From: an uncultured eubacterium 1-6
GTDB lineage: Bacteria; Bacillota; Clostridia; Lachnospirales; Lachnospiraceae
NCBI GenBank assembly: GCA_903789595.1
Contig: CAIFEZ010000020.1
Location: 1-64,000, forward strand
DNA length: 64,000 nt
Direction: 5' to 3'
Positions within the stretch are counted from its first letter, which is position 1. Each line of letters begins with the position of its first letter. Under the pieces are notes generated by a model, which did not search any database, was not told the DNA's origin, and saw nothing but the letters and a program-made list of their open reading frames with translations. The translations under genes were made by a program, and so were the position numbers. Shown piece after piece: positions 8,331 to 18,220 of this stretch.

Positions 8331-9106
8331 AAAAAGGGCGCGATCCCGGCCAGCAGAATGATCATGCAGAGATAGGCTCCTTTATGCTCGATTTTTCTGT
8401 ACCAGATCAGCTTCTGTCCGTCCGCCTCCTCCGGAAGCAGATACTCCTCCGACAGATCTCTTCCGTTCCTCGCGGCTCTCTCATTCAGCATCTCACTTTC
8501 CTTTTGAATTCTTTTTCGCACCGCCTCCTTTTCTCTGGAAGGATACACCGTCATCACCCTCTGATATTCTTCCTCCTCTCCTGACAGTGAGAGCTTTCCG
8601 GTCAATGTCACCTCCTCCCCGTCCTCCGGAACCTCGGGGGAGAGAACGCCCTCCCAGCTGACAAGATCCGGCCGGTCGGTGGACCACTCCGCCGTCATCG
8701 AAGGATTCGTGAAGCTCTCCGGAAGCTCCAGGTTCCACTCGACCCTTTCGAAATCTTCGTTTCTTCCCAGGATTCTCCCGTCCAGCGCCTGTATCTCCTT
8801 TCGCAGCTCTGCTTCCGCCGCCCGGGAGGAATAACCCGGTCCCTGTATCTCAATTGTGATCTTCTCCTTTTCGCCCCTGCCGGAGGCAACGGCCAGATCC
8901 ACCTGTTCTCCCGCGGTTTCCCCCGATGTCCTCCTCACGGATTGCACCGTCTCCCAGTCTCCCTCCTGTATTTCCCGAAAGACCAGCACTCCTGTGGCCG
9001 CGGTACTGAGGATCAGTACGAGGAAAAAGGCCCCGGATATCTTCTGATGACGGAAAAGCCAGATGACAGCCGCTGCCGTAGCTGCCGGAAGCACCATTTT
9101 AATCAA
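8255..9106 (-). CDS. tadC: TadC N-terminal part (TM segments and periplasmic Ig-like region); loses frame near 8333
   Basis: VLPAATAAAVIWLFRHQKISGAFFLV..., then GAYLCMIILLAGIAPF; TTG or ATG (9097) start behind GGGAGG. Confidence 0.65.
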   Translation of the reverse strand: MIKMVLPAATAAAVIWLFRHQKISGAFFLVLILSTAATGVLVFREIQEGDWETVQSVRRTSGETAGEQVDLAVASGRGEKEKITIEIQGPGYSSRAAEAELRKEIQALDGRILGRNEDFERVEWNLELPESFTNPSMTAEWSTDRPDLVSWEGVLSPEVPEDGEEVTLTGKLSLSGEEEEYQRVMTVYPSREKEAVRKRIQKESEMLNERAARNGRDLSEEYLLPEEADGQKLIWYRKIEHKGAYLCMIILLAGIAPFLWGRTGKRRRSRSEGRCLPASIRSW

Positions 9107-9134
9107 TTTTTCCTCCCTTCCCGCTGTAAACGAT

Positions 9135-9941
9135 TCACACCTCAATCCTGCACAGCTTTCTTCCCGCCAGAAACGCACCCGCATACAGAATCAGACAGAA
9201 GGTCATCAGGACGGCACCTGCCGGATTTCCGTAAATTCTGTCGGAGAATCCTTCGAATGTCACCCTCATGTATAGGATGATTCCCGCCGGCATGAAGCTC
9301 ATGATACTCTGCTCATATCTTCTGGCAGCTGTAACCGTATCAATTTCCTGCCGGGTGTCGATCTTCCCGCAGATATTTCTCCAGGTTGACTCCAGGATGT
9401 GGCTCATATCTCCGCCTGTCCGCTTTGCGATCACCAGAACCTCTCCGAAATTCATGATATCCTCCACCCCGCTCCGCGTTCCGAGCTCAAGGAACAGCTG
9501 CTCTGCCGGTTTTCCGAACCGCATCTGCCCTGTAATATCCTTCAGTTCCACTGCCAGCGCGTCCTTTCTGCCATACAGCTTCGCGAGGTCGGCAGCCGAC
9601 ATGCGGACACCGTTTTCCAGAGAGTATCCGGCTAGAAGATTGGTGTGCAGAGAGGACAGAAAATCCCGGAAATGATAATTCAGCAGCCGCTGCCTCTCCT
9701 CCCTCTTCTGCTTCTTCTTCGCGAAAAGATAGAAAACCATGACCGGGATGGCCGCCGGCACCGCATAAACCGAGTTGTAGCACAGCCATACCACGCACAG
9801 TCCCAGAAGCAGACCGGCCGAACCGTACTTCAGAAGCTCCGGAGCTGTGAAATGATAAACCCGATAGTCCGTTCTGCCTTTCTCACGGGAGGTCCCGCCT
9901 CCTCCAAAGCTTCTCCAGTTTTTCACGATTTCCAAGCTCAT
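9135..9941 (-). CDS. tadB: Type II secretion system F family protein TadB
   Basis: AKLYGRKDALAVELKDITGQMRFGKPAEQLFLELGTRSGVEDIMNFGEVLVIAKRTGGDM. Confidence 0.85.
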   Translation of the reverse strand: MSLEIVKNWRSFGGGGTSREKGRTDYRVYHFTAPELLKYGSAGLLLGLCVVWLCYNSVYAVPAAIPVMVFYLFAKKKQKREERQRLLNYHFRDFLSSLHTNLLAGYSLENGVRMSAADLAKLYGRKDALAVELKDITGQMRFGKPAEQLFLELGTRSGVEDIMNFGEVLVIAKRTGGDMSHILESTWRNICGKIDTRQEIDTVTAARRYEQSIMSFMPAGIILYMRVTFEGFSDRIYGNPAGAVLMTFCLILYAGAFLAGRKLCRIEV

Positions 9942-11091
9942 TGACTTTTCTCAGCACTCCTTCTCTGTCCCGTTCAAACAGGGTGCGGATCACCGGCTCC
10001 TCTCCCTTCATCCCGGAAATCTCCGCGATTTCTCCGAGCCTCCTTGTCCCGTCTGCCTCCCTCGTCAGATGAATCATGATCTCCACTCCGGACACAATCT
10101 GCCTGCGGATGACGGAAACCGGAAGCTGCTCTCCCATCAGAACCATCATTTCCAGCCTCGAAATCATATCCCTCACACTGTTGGCATGTGCTGTGCCCAG
10201 GCTTCCGGAATGTCCCGTATTCAGGCACATCAGAAAATCCTCCGCCTCGGCTCCGCGCACCTCTCCTATGATGATCCGGGTCGGCCGCATTCTGAGGGCC
10301 GCCTTGATCAGATCCCGGATCGTGACGGCATGCGCCCCGTCCAGGTTTGCGTCTCTCGCCTCCATCCGCACCAGATTCGGAATGCCCTGAAGCTGGAGCT
10401 CGGCGTTGTCCTCAATCGTGATGATCCGCTCCTCAGACGGAATACAGGAGGAAAGCGCGTTCAGAAATGTCGTCTTCCCCGTCGATGTGCCTCCTCCGAT
10501 TAGCATCGAATACCGTGCCTCCACGAGATCCCGCAGAAAAACCGCCGCTTCTCTTGTCACACTTCCCCAGCGGATCAGATGATCAAGCGTCACCGCCTCC
10601 TCCGGAAAACGGCGTATCGTGAGAATCGGTCCGTCGAGCGCGATCGGATTCAGGACAACGTTCACGCGCGAGCCGTTGTCGTCCGGAAGCCTTGCGTCCA
10701 CAATCGGTCTCTGTTCATTCACCACCCGGTTGCATCTTCCCACAATCTGCTGAATCACGTCCTCCAGCCTCTCTCTTGAGGCAAAGTGCCTTTTCCACGA
10801 ATACAGCCGGCCTCCCTTCTCAAAAAAAATATGGCGGTATCCGTTTACCATGATCTCCGTGATCTCCGGGTCGTCCATCAGCTCCTGCAGGACATCCAGC
10901 CTGCGCACCGAATAGAACAGCGATTTGTGAAGCTGCTCCTTTTCCGCCAGCGACAGCGGTGACGCAGACGGTTCCTTCAGAATCAGATCATCGATGAATT
11001 CCTGAATTTCCGCGTCCTCCAGATCCGGGTTATCCTCCAGATGATCCATCAGGCAGATCCGTATTTTCTCAAAGATGTCCTCGTTCCGCAT
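9883..11091 (-). CDS. tadA: CpaF/TadA family pilus assembly ATPase
   Basis: Walker A GGGTSTGKTTFLNAL; RIIIGEVRGAEAEDFLMCLNTGHSGSLGTAHANS. Confidence 0.95.
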   Translation of the reverse strand: MRNEDIFEKIRICLMDHLEDNPDLEDAEIQEFIDDLILKEPSASPLSLAEKEQLHKSLFYSVRRLDVLQELMDDPEITEIMVNGYRHIFFEKGGRLYSWKRHFASRERLEDVIQQIVGRCNRVVNEQRPIVDARLPDDNGSRVNVVLNPIALDGPILTIRRFPEEAVTLDHLIRWGSVTREAAVFLRDLVEARYSMLIGGGTSTGKTTFLNALSSCIPSEERIITIEDNAELQLQGIPNLVRMEARDANLDGAHAVTIRDLIKAALRMRPTRIIIGEVRGAEAEDFLMCLNTGHSGSLGTAHANSVRDMISRLEMMVLMGEQLPVSVIRRQIVSGVEIMIHLTREADGTRRLGEIAEISGMKGEEPVIRTLFERDREGVLRKVNELGNREKLEKLWRRRDLP

Positions 11092-12125
11092 CGCTCTTCC
11101 TCCTCCGTTGTCTCTCCGGGATCCGCGCAGCCCCGAATGATCCTTCCCAGCCTTCCGGACATCTGTCTCTCCAGAAAATCACCCCCTCCGGGCATGCCGT
11201 CGGGGTCCGGAAGTATCACCTCGCGTATCCTCTCTCTGCCCGCGCACGCCTCCAGCTCGTCGGCAAACGCCCGGTTTCGCATTCTGGAAACCGGATCGTC
11301 ATGCGCGATGACATAGATCTCCTCACAGCTCTGCAGCAGCTCCTCAAACCCTTCCATCTGCCAGTCCAGATCCAGAAGAATTCTGCGATAAGTACTGGTC
11401 CTTGTCAGTTCCCCGATCATCCCGGTCCACTGCTCCTCTGTCATCTCCGCGATGTCCGACGCATCCTTCACGGGAAGCAGATAATCCAGCTGGCCGAATT
11501 TGCCAAGCATCGTATTCAGCTGGTAAATCAGTCCGCTCCTGCCCCTCCGGTAGAAATACATCAGATCACTGAGCGTCCGCATGCCTTCCTTTTCGTCAAG
11601 GAACTGCTCCATGCCAGACCTCGGCTCCAGGTTCAGATAAAGACTCGGAAATCTTTCCGCAAGGATACGCCCGTACAGCATGGAAAAAATCACCTTCTGC
11701 CCCGGGTCAGACACGGAGCATATCCCGGTTCTCAGGCAGGACGGTTTCGCGATAACTTCCGGACCCGTCGCGGCTTTCTCCGCACCGTAACAGTCCATGA
11801 CCTCTCTGACCACGCGGCTCTGGCTCTGGTATTTGTAGACCTGCCGGCACTTCGCCTTTTCCGGAAATGCATCATTCAGGAGATCGGCGCCGTCCTCCGT
11901 CAGAACGATCACCGTCCCGACATCCATCTGACGCACCTCGTCATCGGCGGCCTTTTCCGAAATCAGCAGAATCTCAATGTGATGACCTTTTGCAAATTCT
12001 CTCAGCGTCTCCACCGAGGTAAAGCTCTGGATTTCAAACGGAAGATTTTCCTTCTCCGTCAGATAATTCATGAAACGAACCGCATATTCTCTTTCCGTGT
12101 CGCACACGGCAAGTATTTTTTTCAT
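11049..12125 (-). CDS. TadZ/CpaE-like pilus localization protein
   Basis: Position before tadA; receiver-like N-terminus and degenerate MinD-like C-terminus. Confidence 0.6.
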   Translation of the reverse strand: MKKILAVCDTEREYAVRFMNYLTEKENLPFEIQSFTSVETLREFAKGHHIEILLISEKAADDEVRQMDVGTVIVLTEDGADLLNDAFPEKAKCRQVYKYQSQSRVVREVMDCYGAEKAATGPEVIAKPSCLRTGICSVSDPGQKVIFSMLYGRILAERFPSLYLNLEPRSGMEQFLDEKEGMRTLSDLMYFYRRGRSGLIYQLNTMLGKFGQLDYLLPVKDASDIAEMTEEQWTGMIGELTRTSTYRRILLDLDWQMEGFEELLQSCEEIYVIAHDDPVSRMRNRAFADELEACAGRERIREVILPDPDGMPGGGDFLERQMSGRLGRIIRGCADPGETTEEEERCGTRTSLRKYGSA

Positions 12126-12200
12126 CGGTCTCTCTCCTTCCCGGACCCTTTCCTAAACTGACAGTCTCCGTATGTCTTTCTGCGTATTCGAAGCGCCTGT

Positions 12201-12743
12201 TCAATACAGCCCGGCCGCCCAGGGGATCAGCCCGGCGAACACATAAACCGCCAGATGCACCCGCTCCTCCGGACGGCTGCTATTCCAGTATGGTTCCCAC
12301 ATGACAGATGGCCGGAGCAGGACAGCGGATCGGACTATGTATATATATGTCTTCAGATATCGGAATCTTTCAGAAAAGCAGACGCGGTTTGAATCAGGCC
12401 ATGAAATGCAGGAACGCAGAACGGCACAGACAGCCGCCGACAGAAAAGTAAGCAGGAGCAGGCGGAGAATCTGACCGGGCGCCATAAACACCCCGATCAG
12501 CATCAGAAGCTTGACATCACCCGCCCCGATCATCCGGAGCAGATAGAAAGGGAACAGAAGCAGAAGGGGAATCAGCGCAGACAGAAATTCCGGATGCCGG
12601 TAGCTGTCCCGGAACAGCAGGAGCTGCCCCGCCAGACTGAAAAGAAGTCCGGTCAGAAGCCACAGGTTCGGGATCCGCTCCTCCTTCAGATCAAAGAGCG
12701 CCGCTCCCTCTGCAAGAGTCAGAACGAGAAAACGTGTATTCAT
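12201..12743 (-). CDS. A24 family prepilin peptidase (TadV/CpaA)
   Basis: DLKEERIPNLWL...MIGAGDVKLLMLIG motif. Confidence 0.88.
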   Translation of the reverse strand: MNTRFLVLTLAEGAALFDLKEERIPNLWLLTGLLFSLAGQLLLFRDSYRHPEFLSALIPLLLLFPFYLLRMIGAGDVKLLMLIGVFMAPGQILRLLLLTFLSAAVCAVLRSCISWPDSNRVCFSERFRYLKTYIYIVRSAVLLRPSVMWEPYWNSSRPEERVHLAVYVFAGLIPWAAGLY

Positions 12744-13005
12744 AAAATCATTCTTTCATCAGGAATTTGTATAACAGATGGAACAGATGCAGTCGATGTA
12801 TGACTGGCGCAACAGATGTGTAACTGATACGATAGATGCAGAGCCGCTGCGAAAGATGTGCGGCCGCTGTGACAGCTTTGATGATATAAGAATATAATGC
12901 GGACTGCTCTTTTTCAAGCCGGCAGAATATGTCACTATCCACAAAAATTTTTCCGGATTTTGTTGCATTTTTTCTTCCGGTACTTTGTGGTATAATGAGG
13001 TGCTT

Positions 13006-13743
13006 ATGAAGAATGCAAGCCACTCCTTTCCCGTAAAAAAATTAACTCTGAGCGGAAACGAATTGAAAATCATCGCCTGTATCAGTATGTTCCTGGACCA
13101 TTTCGCGAAGGTATTTCAGAACGAGCTGAGTCCGGCCCTGTACTTTGTGCTGGATAACGTCGTCGGAAGACTTGCCTTTCCCCTCTTCTGCCTTCTTCTG
13201 GCGGAGGGGTATTTCCACACAAGAAACCTCCGGAGGTATCTGCTGCGGATCGCGCTTCTTGCGCTGGTTTCGGAAATTCCCTTCGATCTCGCCATGTCGG
13301 ATCAGGTTCTGGACCCCGGCTGGCAGAACACCGTATTTACCCTTCTGCTGGGTCTGATGATGTTCTGCGTTCTCGATTTTGTCCGGAGAAAATCGTCCCC
13401 GGGCCGGCTTCCCGCCGTACTGCTTCAGATACTGACCGTCGCCGCGTTTGCCGCATCCGCATGGGCGCTTCGCACGGACTATGACATCTTCGGGATCGGC
13501 GCTCTCGCATGCTTTTACTATCTCAACGGGCGAATTTACCGAAATCCCGTGACCGCGGATCTCTGGGCGTGCTTCTGTCTGTTTCAGGAACCGGCATCCT
13601 TTCTGTCCCTTCTTCCCGCGGCGTTCTACAGCCGCACCCGGGGAAGGCCGGGAATGAAATATTTCTTCTACGTTTTCTACCCGCTGCATCTGCTCCTGCT
13701 GGTCTTTCTCCGTGAATGGATCCGCGGCAGATACGGACTGTGA
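13006..13743 (+). CDS. TraX family protein
   Basis: LKIIACISMFLDHFAKVF...GRLAFPLFCLLLAEGYFHTRNLRRYLLRIALLALVSEIPFDLA. Confidence 0.85.
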   Translation: MKNASHSFPVKKLTLSGNELKIIACISMFLDHFAKVFQNELSPALYFVLDNVVGRLAFPLFCLLLAEGYFHTRNLRRYLLRIALLALVSEIPFDLAMSDQVLDPGWQNTVFTLLLGLMMFCVLDFVRRKSSPGRLPAVLLQILTVAAFAASAWALRTDYDIFGIGALACFYYLNGRIYRNPVTADLWACFCLFQEPASFLSLLPAAFYSRTRGRPGMKYFFYVFYPLHLLLLVFLREWIRGRYGL

Positions 13744-13767
13744 TTCTGTGAATAATATAGGGACATT

Positions 13768-13885
13768 GCCGGCATTTCCGCTCACACGCAAAAATATCGG
13801 CCTTTCCGATCATATATGAAAAAATATCGGCCTTACTGCTTACACACACAAACCATCGGTTCTTCCGCTCACATATACAAAACAA
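13768..13885. repeat. About 30-bp degenerate tandem repeat (3-4 units)
   Basis: Units of the form ttccgctcacacgcaaaaatatcggcc. Confidence 0.75.
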
Positions 13886-13907
13886 ATGAGGAGGATATCA
13901 ACTCGAA

Positions 13908-15341
13908 ATGGCATCTATGGAAAACCGGGCCGGATCCGGAAAGAAAAAATCAAAGACAGGCTCGTTCAGCGGACAGCTGGGATTTGTAATGGCCGCCGGA
14001 AGCGCGGTCGGCGTGGGAAATCTCTGGCGGTTCCCCTATCTCGCGGCAAAGGACGGCGGGGGACTTTTCCTCATCATCTACCTCTGTCTCGTCCTCACCT
14101 TCGGATTCACCCTTCTGACCTCCGACATCGCAATCGGGAGAAAAACGGGAAAAAGCTCGATTTACGCTTATGCCGCCATGCGGCCGCGCTGGAAGTTTCT
14201 CGGAATCATCACGTTTTTCGTCCCGGTCCTCATCATGACCTATTACGCGGTGATCGGAGGCTGGATCAGCCGCTATATCGTCGTATGTTTTACCGGAGCC
14301 GGAAACGCAGCCGCCGAAGACGGCTTCTTTTCTTTTTTCATTACCTCCCCGGTATCTCCGGTATTTTTCGCCCTGCTCTTCATGGCCGTGACATCCGTCA
14401 TCGTCTATAAGGGCGTGGAGGGCGGAATTGAATCGGTATCCAAATGGATGATGCCGATTCTGCTGGTCCTCATCGTTGCGATCGCCGTTTTTTCCCTGAC
14501 GCTCCGCCATACGGACGAAAACGGTGTCACCAGGACCGGCCTGCAGGGGCTTCTCGTCTACCTGACTCCGGATCTCTCCGGCCTGACCGTGGGAAGATTC
14601 CTGCAGATCCTTCTGGACGCCATGAGCCAGCTGTTCTTCTCACTCAGCGTCTCCATGGGAATCATGATCACCTACGGCTCCTATGTGAAGCCGGACGTGA
14701 ACCTCAGCCGCTCTGTCAATCAGATCGAAATCTTTGACACCGGGGTGGCACTCCTCGCCGGAATGATGATCATTCCGTCCATCTACGTATTCTCCGGAAC
14801 AGACGGCATGAGTGCGGGCACCAGCCTTATGTTCGTATCCCTTCCGAAGGTATTCTATGCGATGGGAACGCCGGGCATCTTCGTCGGCGCCACGTTCTTC
14901 ATCATGGCGGCCTTTGCCACACTGACCTCCTGCATTTCCGTTCTGGAAGCGATTGTCGCCAACTGTATGGAGCTGTTTCACGCCTCCCGGAAAAAGGTCA
15001 CCGTCATTCTGACTGTCATCTATATGGCCGCTTCCGCGGTCATCGCGCTCGGATACAGCATCTTCTACGTAGAAGTCAAGCTGCCCAACGGTTCCGTCGG
15101 ACAGCTTCTGGATATCATGGACTATATCAGCAACAGCTTCATGATGCCATTTATCTCCCTGCTCTCCACCATCCTGATCGGGTGGGTCGTCGGTCCGAAA
15201 TGGATCATCGATGAGATGGAGTCCAGCGGAGACCGGTTCACCAGAAAGAAGCTGTATATCGTCATGATCAAATATGTCGCGCCGGCCATGATGTTCGTCC
15301 TCTTTCTGCAGTCCACCGGCCTGCTGAACGCCCTGGCATAA
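13908..15341 (+). CDS. Sodium-dependent transporter (SNF family)
   Basis: GFVMAAGSAVGVGNLWRFPYLAAKDGGGLFLIIYL signature. Confidence 0.95.
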   Translation: MASMENRAGSGKKKSKTGSFSGQLGFVMAAGSAVGVGNLWRFPYLAAKDGGGLFLIIYLCLVLTFGFTLLTSDIAIGRKTGKSSIYAYAAMRPRWKFLGIITFFVPVLIMTYYAVIGGWISRYIVVCFTGAGNAAAEDGFFSFFITSPVSPVFFALLFMAVTSVIVYKGVEGGIESVSKWMMPILLVLIVAIAVFSLTLRHTDENGVTRTGLQGLLVYLTPDLSGLTVGRFLQILLDAMSQLFFSLSVSMGIMITYGSYVKPDVNLSRSVNQIEIFDTGVALLAGMMIIPSIYVFSGTDGMSAGTSLMFVSLPKVFYAMGTPGIFVGATFFIMAAFATLTSCISVLEAIVANCMELFHASRKKVTVILTVIYMAASAVIALGYSIFYVEVKLPNGSVGQLLDIMDYISNSFMMPFISLLSTILIGWVVGPKWIIDEMESSGDRFTRKKLYIVMIKYVAPAMMFVLFLQSTGLLNALA

Positions 15342-15347
15342 CCGCCC

Positions 15348-15416
15348 TTTTATGAACGCTCTGGTATGAGCGCTCTGGTATCAACGCCCCGGTATGAGAA
15401 CGCCCCGGCATAAACG
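15348..15416. repeat. 14-16-bp degenerate tandem repeat (tatgaacgctctgg)
   Basis: Four to five units directly after the transporter stop. Confidence 0.75.
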
Positions 15417-15439
15417 CCTCTCCTCAGGCGCCTGCCGCT

Positions 15440-15512
15440 TCCTTCGCCGCAGAGCAGCACAAGTCCGGCCGTATCCGGATTTATCTATCCTGCCCTGCGG
15501 CGCTTTTTTACC
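15440..15512 (+). terminator. Probable intrinsic terminator after the SNF transporter
   Basis: CGCCGCAG ... CTGCGGCGCTTTTTT. Confidence 0.6.
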
Positions 15513-16593
15513 CTCTGCCGCCCCTGCATTTCCCGTTTTCCCTCAGGTAATTCAGAACCCGGTCAAATTCGTCCGGGTAGATACAGGTTGCTTCTCTGTC
15601 CTCGGATACCATGCGGCGGCACTCCTCAAGATCCATCCATCGCACGCTCTCCACCTCGGATTTCTGGAGCACGAGACGGTTTTCATCGACCTCGCCCTTA
15701 TAGACGAACAGATGCGCGAATTCATGATCCCGGAACATCCGGCCGTGAAACTCCTTCTCATAACTTCCCTCGTGGACGCCCAGATATTCTAGATCGCCGG
15801 GGCCGGCATGAATTCCCAGCTCCTCGCCCAGTTCCCGCAGCGCCGACTCCGTCGGCTCGTCTCCGGCATCAATATGCCCAGCAGACGAGATATCTAGACA
15901 GCCCGGATTGGAATCCTTTTCGGCGCTGCGCTTCTGCAGAAGCACCTCCAGACCAGAGGGGCTGCTCTCCGACGGCCGCACAATCCAGATGTGGACCGTC
16001 CCGTGAGGATCTCCCTCCCGGTGCACGACATTCCGCTCCTGCACGATACCGCTTTTTGTGCCATCCTCGTTCAGGACATCGAACAGCTCCATCGGCCGAC
16101 CGTTCAGCGCCGCAGTCACCAGTCTGTCCTTTCCGTCATACACCAGCTTCAGGGAAAAAAACGGCACATTCTCGTCCAGAAGCCGGAAGAAAATCTTGTC
16201 GCCGGCCCAGAGATTCAGCTTCCAGACCTCCTCGATGCCGATCCACGCAAGCTCTCCCTCGTCGCATTCCGCCGGCTCGCCGGTATAAGCATCCGCCGTG
16301 AACAGGGACATGTATTCATAATCTCCCTTTCCGGAGTCAAAGGTCACAATTCCCCGGTACTTCCAGGATGTCAGCGTGTAGCCTGTTTCCTCCCGCACCT
16401 CCCGGACCACACACTCCTCCGGACTCTCGCCCAGCTTAAAATGACCGCCGACGCCGATCCACTTGTCCCTGTTTACATCATGCTTCTTCACGGTTCGGTG
16501 AAGCATGAGATATTTCCCGTCCTTTTTCAGGTAGCAAAGCGTGCTCATGTTCTTCAGATCATTTTTCTGTTTTTCCTTCTCGTTCTTCATCAT
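15508..16593 (-). CDS. Double NUDIX-domain protein (MutT-like plus Idi-like NUDIX)
   Basis: Two NUDIX boxes: GHFKLGESPEECVVREVREETGY and GHIDAGDEPTESALRELGEELGI. Confidence 0.88.
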   Translation of the reverse strand: MMKNEKEKQKNDLKNMSTLCYLKKDGKYLMLHRTVKKHDVNRDKWIGVGGHFKLGESPEECVVREVREETGYTLTSWKYRGIVTFDSGKGDYEYMSLFTADAYTGEPAECDEGELAWIGIEEVWKLNLWAGDKIFFRLLDENVPFFSLKLVYDGKDRLVTAALNGRPMELFDVLNEDGTKSGIVQERNVVHREGDPHGTVHIWIVRPSESSPSGLEVLLQKRSAEKDSNPGCLDISSAGHIDAGDEPTESALRELGEELGIHAGPGDLEYLGVHEGSYEKEFHGRMFRDHEFAHLFVYKGEVDENRLVLQKSEVESVRWMDLEECRRMVSEDREATCIYPDEFDRVLNYLRENGKCRGGRG

Positions 16594-16655
16594 CCGCATT
16601 CTCCCGCCATACAGCGGCACCGGCATTCCACAGCCGGGTGCTCCGTTTTCTTCTG

Positions 16656-16730
16656 ATCCAACAGCCGGCCTTCTCTCATAATCAAACAGCCGGCTTTCTT
16701 TCGTAATCCAACAGCCGGTTCTCTTCAAGT
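16656..16730. repeat. 25-bp tandem repeat, 3 units (atccaacagccggctttctttcgta)
   Basis: Units starting at 16656, 16681 and 16706. Confidence 0.9.
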
Positions 16731-16792
16731 CCTTGTGAGCCGGCAGCCGTCTCTTCCGCCGGATACGCTGCATCCTGTGATCCCAAATTTCC

Positions 16793-18220
16793 TCATCCGG
16801 GTATTCCGTCCCCGTCATAATCGGTCTGTCCCCGATATCCTGCCGCCCAGGACGACAGCGCATCATAAGTATAGGCAGTCCCGTTTGCGGTCGGCGCCAG
16901 CTTTGATATATAATCCGCGGTTCCCCCGGAGTGCTCCGACCCGTCGTCCCGCACATGCACCGAAGACGTAAGGAAGGTGGCGTAGCCGTCCGCCGTGTAA
17001 TAGGTGTACTCATCGCCCGGCGTATAATTGCTGATCTGATCCGTCGTCAGATTAAACATAAAGTGCCGGATCCGGTTCCAGTACGCCGCGTCATTCAGCG
17101 CCGCGCTGATGATGGAACCGCCGGACGCGTACTGCTGCGGATCTGAGTCCTGGTCGTCCCAGGTCGCATCCACCTCATACCACGCACCGTCCAGCTGAAC
17201 CAGATTCCAGGAATGCGCCTCCATAGAATCCGGACTGGAACCCGCATATCCCCCGACTCTGGTGCACGTAATTCCCGCCTGCTGCAGAAGATACTCATAG
17301 GCATAGGAATATCCGTCGCAAACACAGGTATTTGTCTGGTTTCTGCTGTTGGCGACCAGCGCACCGTACGCGGTATACCCGTAATCGAAGGCGCCGTCCG
17401 AAGAATAGGATGCGGCCAGATCCGTGTCATAGGTCACCGTATCGATCAGCTTGTCATGAATCTGAAGAGCGATCACAGGCTGCGGCTGCGTCAGGTCGAT
17501 GTCCGCCATGAAATCACTCACCGCCTGATTAAATGCCGTCATCTGATTCTGATAATCATCATACGTTCTGCTGAGCCGGATCATGACATCGTAGGTCCCG
17601 CCCGTGCTGAGGCTGTTGTAATAATACTGAAAATTCCCGCTGCTCTGCCGGAACCAGAAAAGCTCCGGGTGATCATAGATCAGCGCCTCATACGCAATCG
17701 TCAGCTCCCTGCCGAAAGCATCCGACGAAGGGTCCTCGCTGACCGTCACCTTTTTATGATAATCCGTGGATGTCGGATCTCTCGTCACCGCCAGAAGCGC
17801 ATCGTATATCCCCTGCTCCTCCTCGGAAAGCTGTGTGTAGTAGTAAAAAACCGGCGCGTTATTCACAAAAAGCGTATCGCCCTCCGGAAGCTTGTCCTTA
17901 TAATCCCCGGTCACGCCGTCCAGAAACGACGAGATGTCCGAGACAATCGACTGCCCGGAATCCGATGCGGACGATTCTCCGGAATCCGACGCCGTACCTG
18001 AACCGGCTCTCGCATCTGCTCCCAGACCGTTCGAATCTCCCGAGCCGGAAGCGTTCTCCGACGAAGACGTATCTTCCAGATTTTTTCTCACATCAAAAAA
18101 GTTCCGGAACATATCCGGGAGATCCGAGACGTGAAATTCTCCGGAACCGCAGCCCGCAAGCAGGGTCCCGCACAGGATCACAGTCAGGACGGAAAGCCCT
18201 GCCTTCTTTTTTCCTTTCAT
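16793..18220 (-). CDS. Lipoprotein with transglutaminase-like domain
   Basis: Lipobox LAGC; TNTCVCDGYSYAYEYLLQQAGITCTRVGG...AHSWNLVQLDGAWYEVDATWDD. Confidence 0.85.
   Translation of the reverse strand: MKGKKKAGLSVLTVILCGTLLAGCGSGEFHVSDLPDMFRNFFDVRKNLEDTSSSENASGSGDSNGLGADARAGSGTASDSGESSASDSGQSIVSDISSFLDGVTGDYKDKLPEGDTLFVNNAPVFYYYTQLSEEEQGIYDALLAVTRDPTSTDYHKKVTVSEDPSSDAFGRELTIAYEALIYDHPELFWFRQSSGNFQYYYNSLSTGGTYDVMIRLSRTYDDYQNQMTAFNQAVSDFMADIDLTQPQPVIALQIHDKLIDTVTYDTDLAASYSSDGAFDYGYTAYGALVANSRNQTNTCVCDGYSYAYEYLLQQAGITCTRVGGYAGSSPDSMEAHSWNLVQLDGAWYEVDATWDDQDSDPQQYASGGSIISAALNDAAYWNRIRHFMFNLTTDQISNYTPGDEYTYYTADGYATFLTSSVHVRDDGSEHSGGTADYISKLAPTANGTAYTYDALSSWAAGYRGQTDYDGDGIPG

Noticed and set aside
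8255-8345. Canonical -1 programmed frameshift heptamer in tadC
   Set aside because: The run C TTT TTG does not fit X XXY YYZ and no stimulatory structure was evident; an indel is the simpler explanation.
16594-17013. N-terminal extension of the NUDIX ORF
   Set aside because: Overlaps the transglutaminase lipoprotein gene and the 25-bp repeats; conserved NUDIX start is at about 16548-16593.
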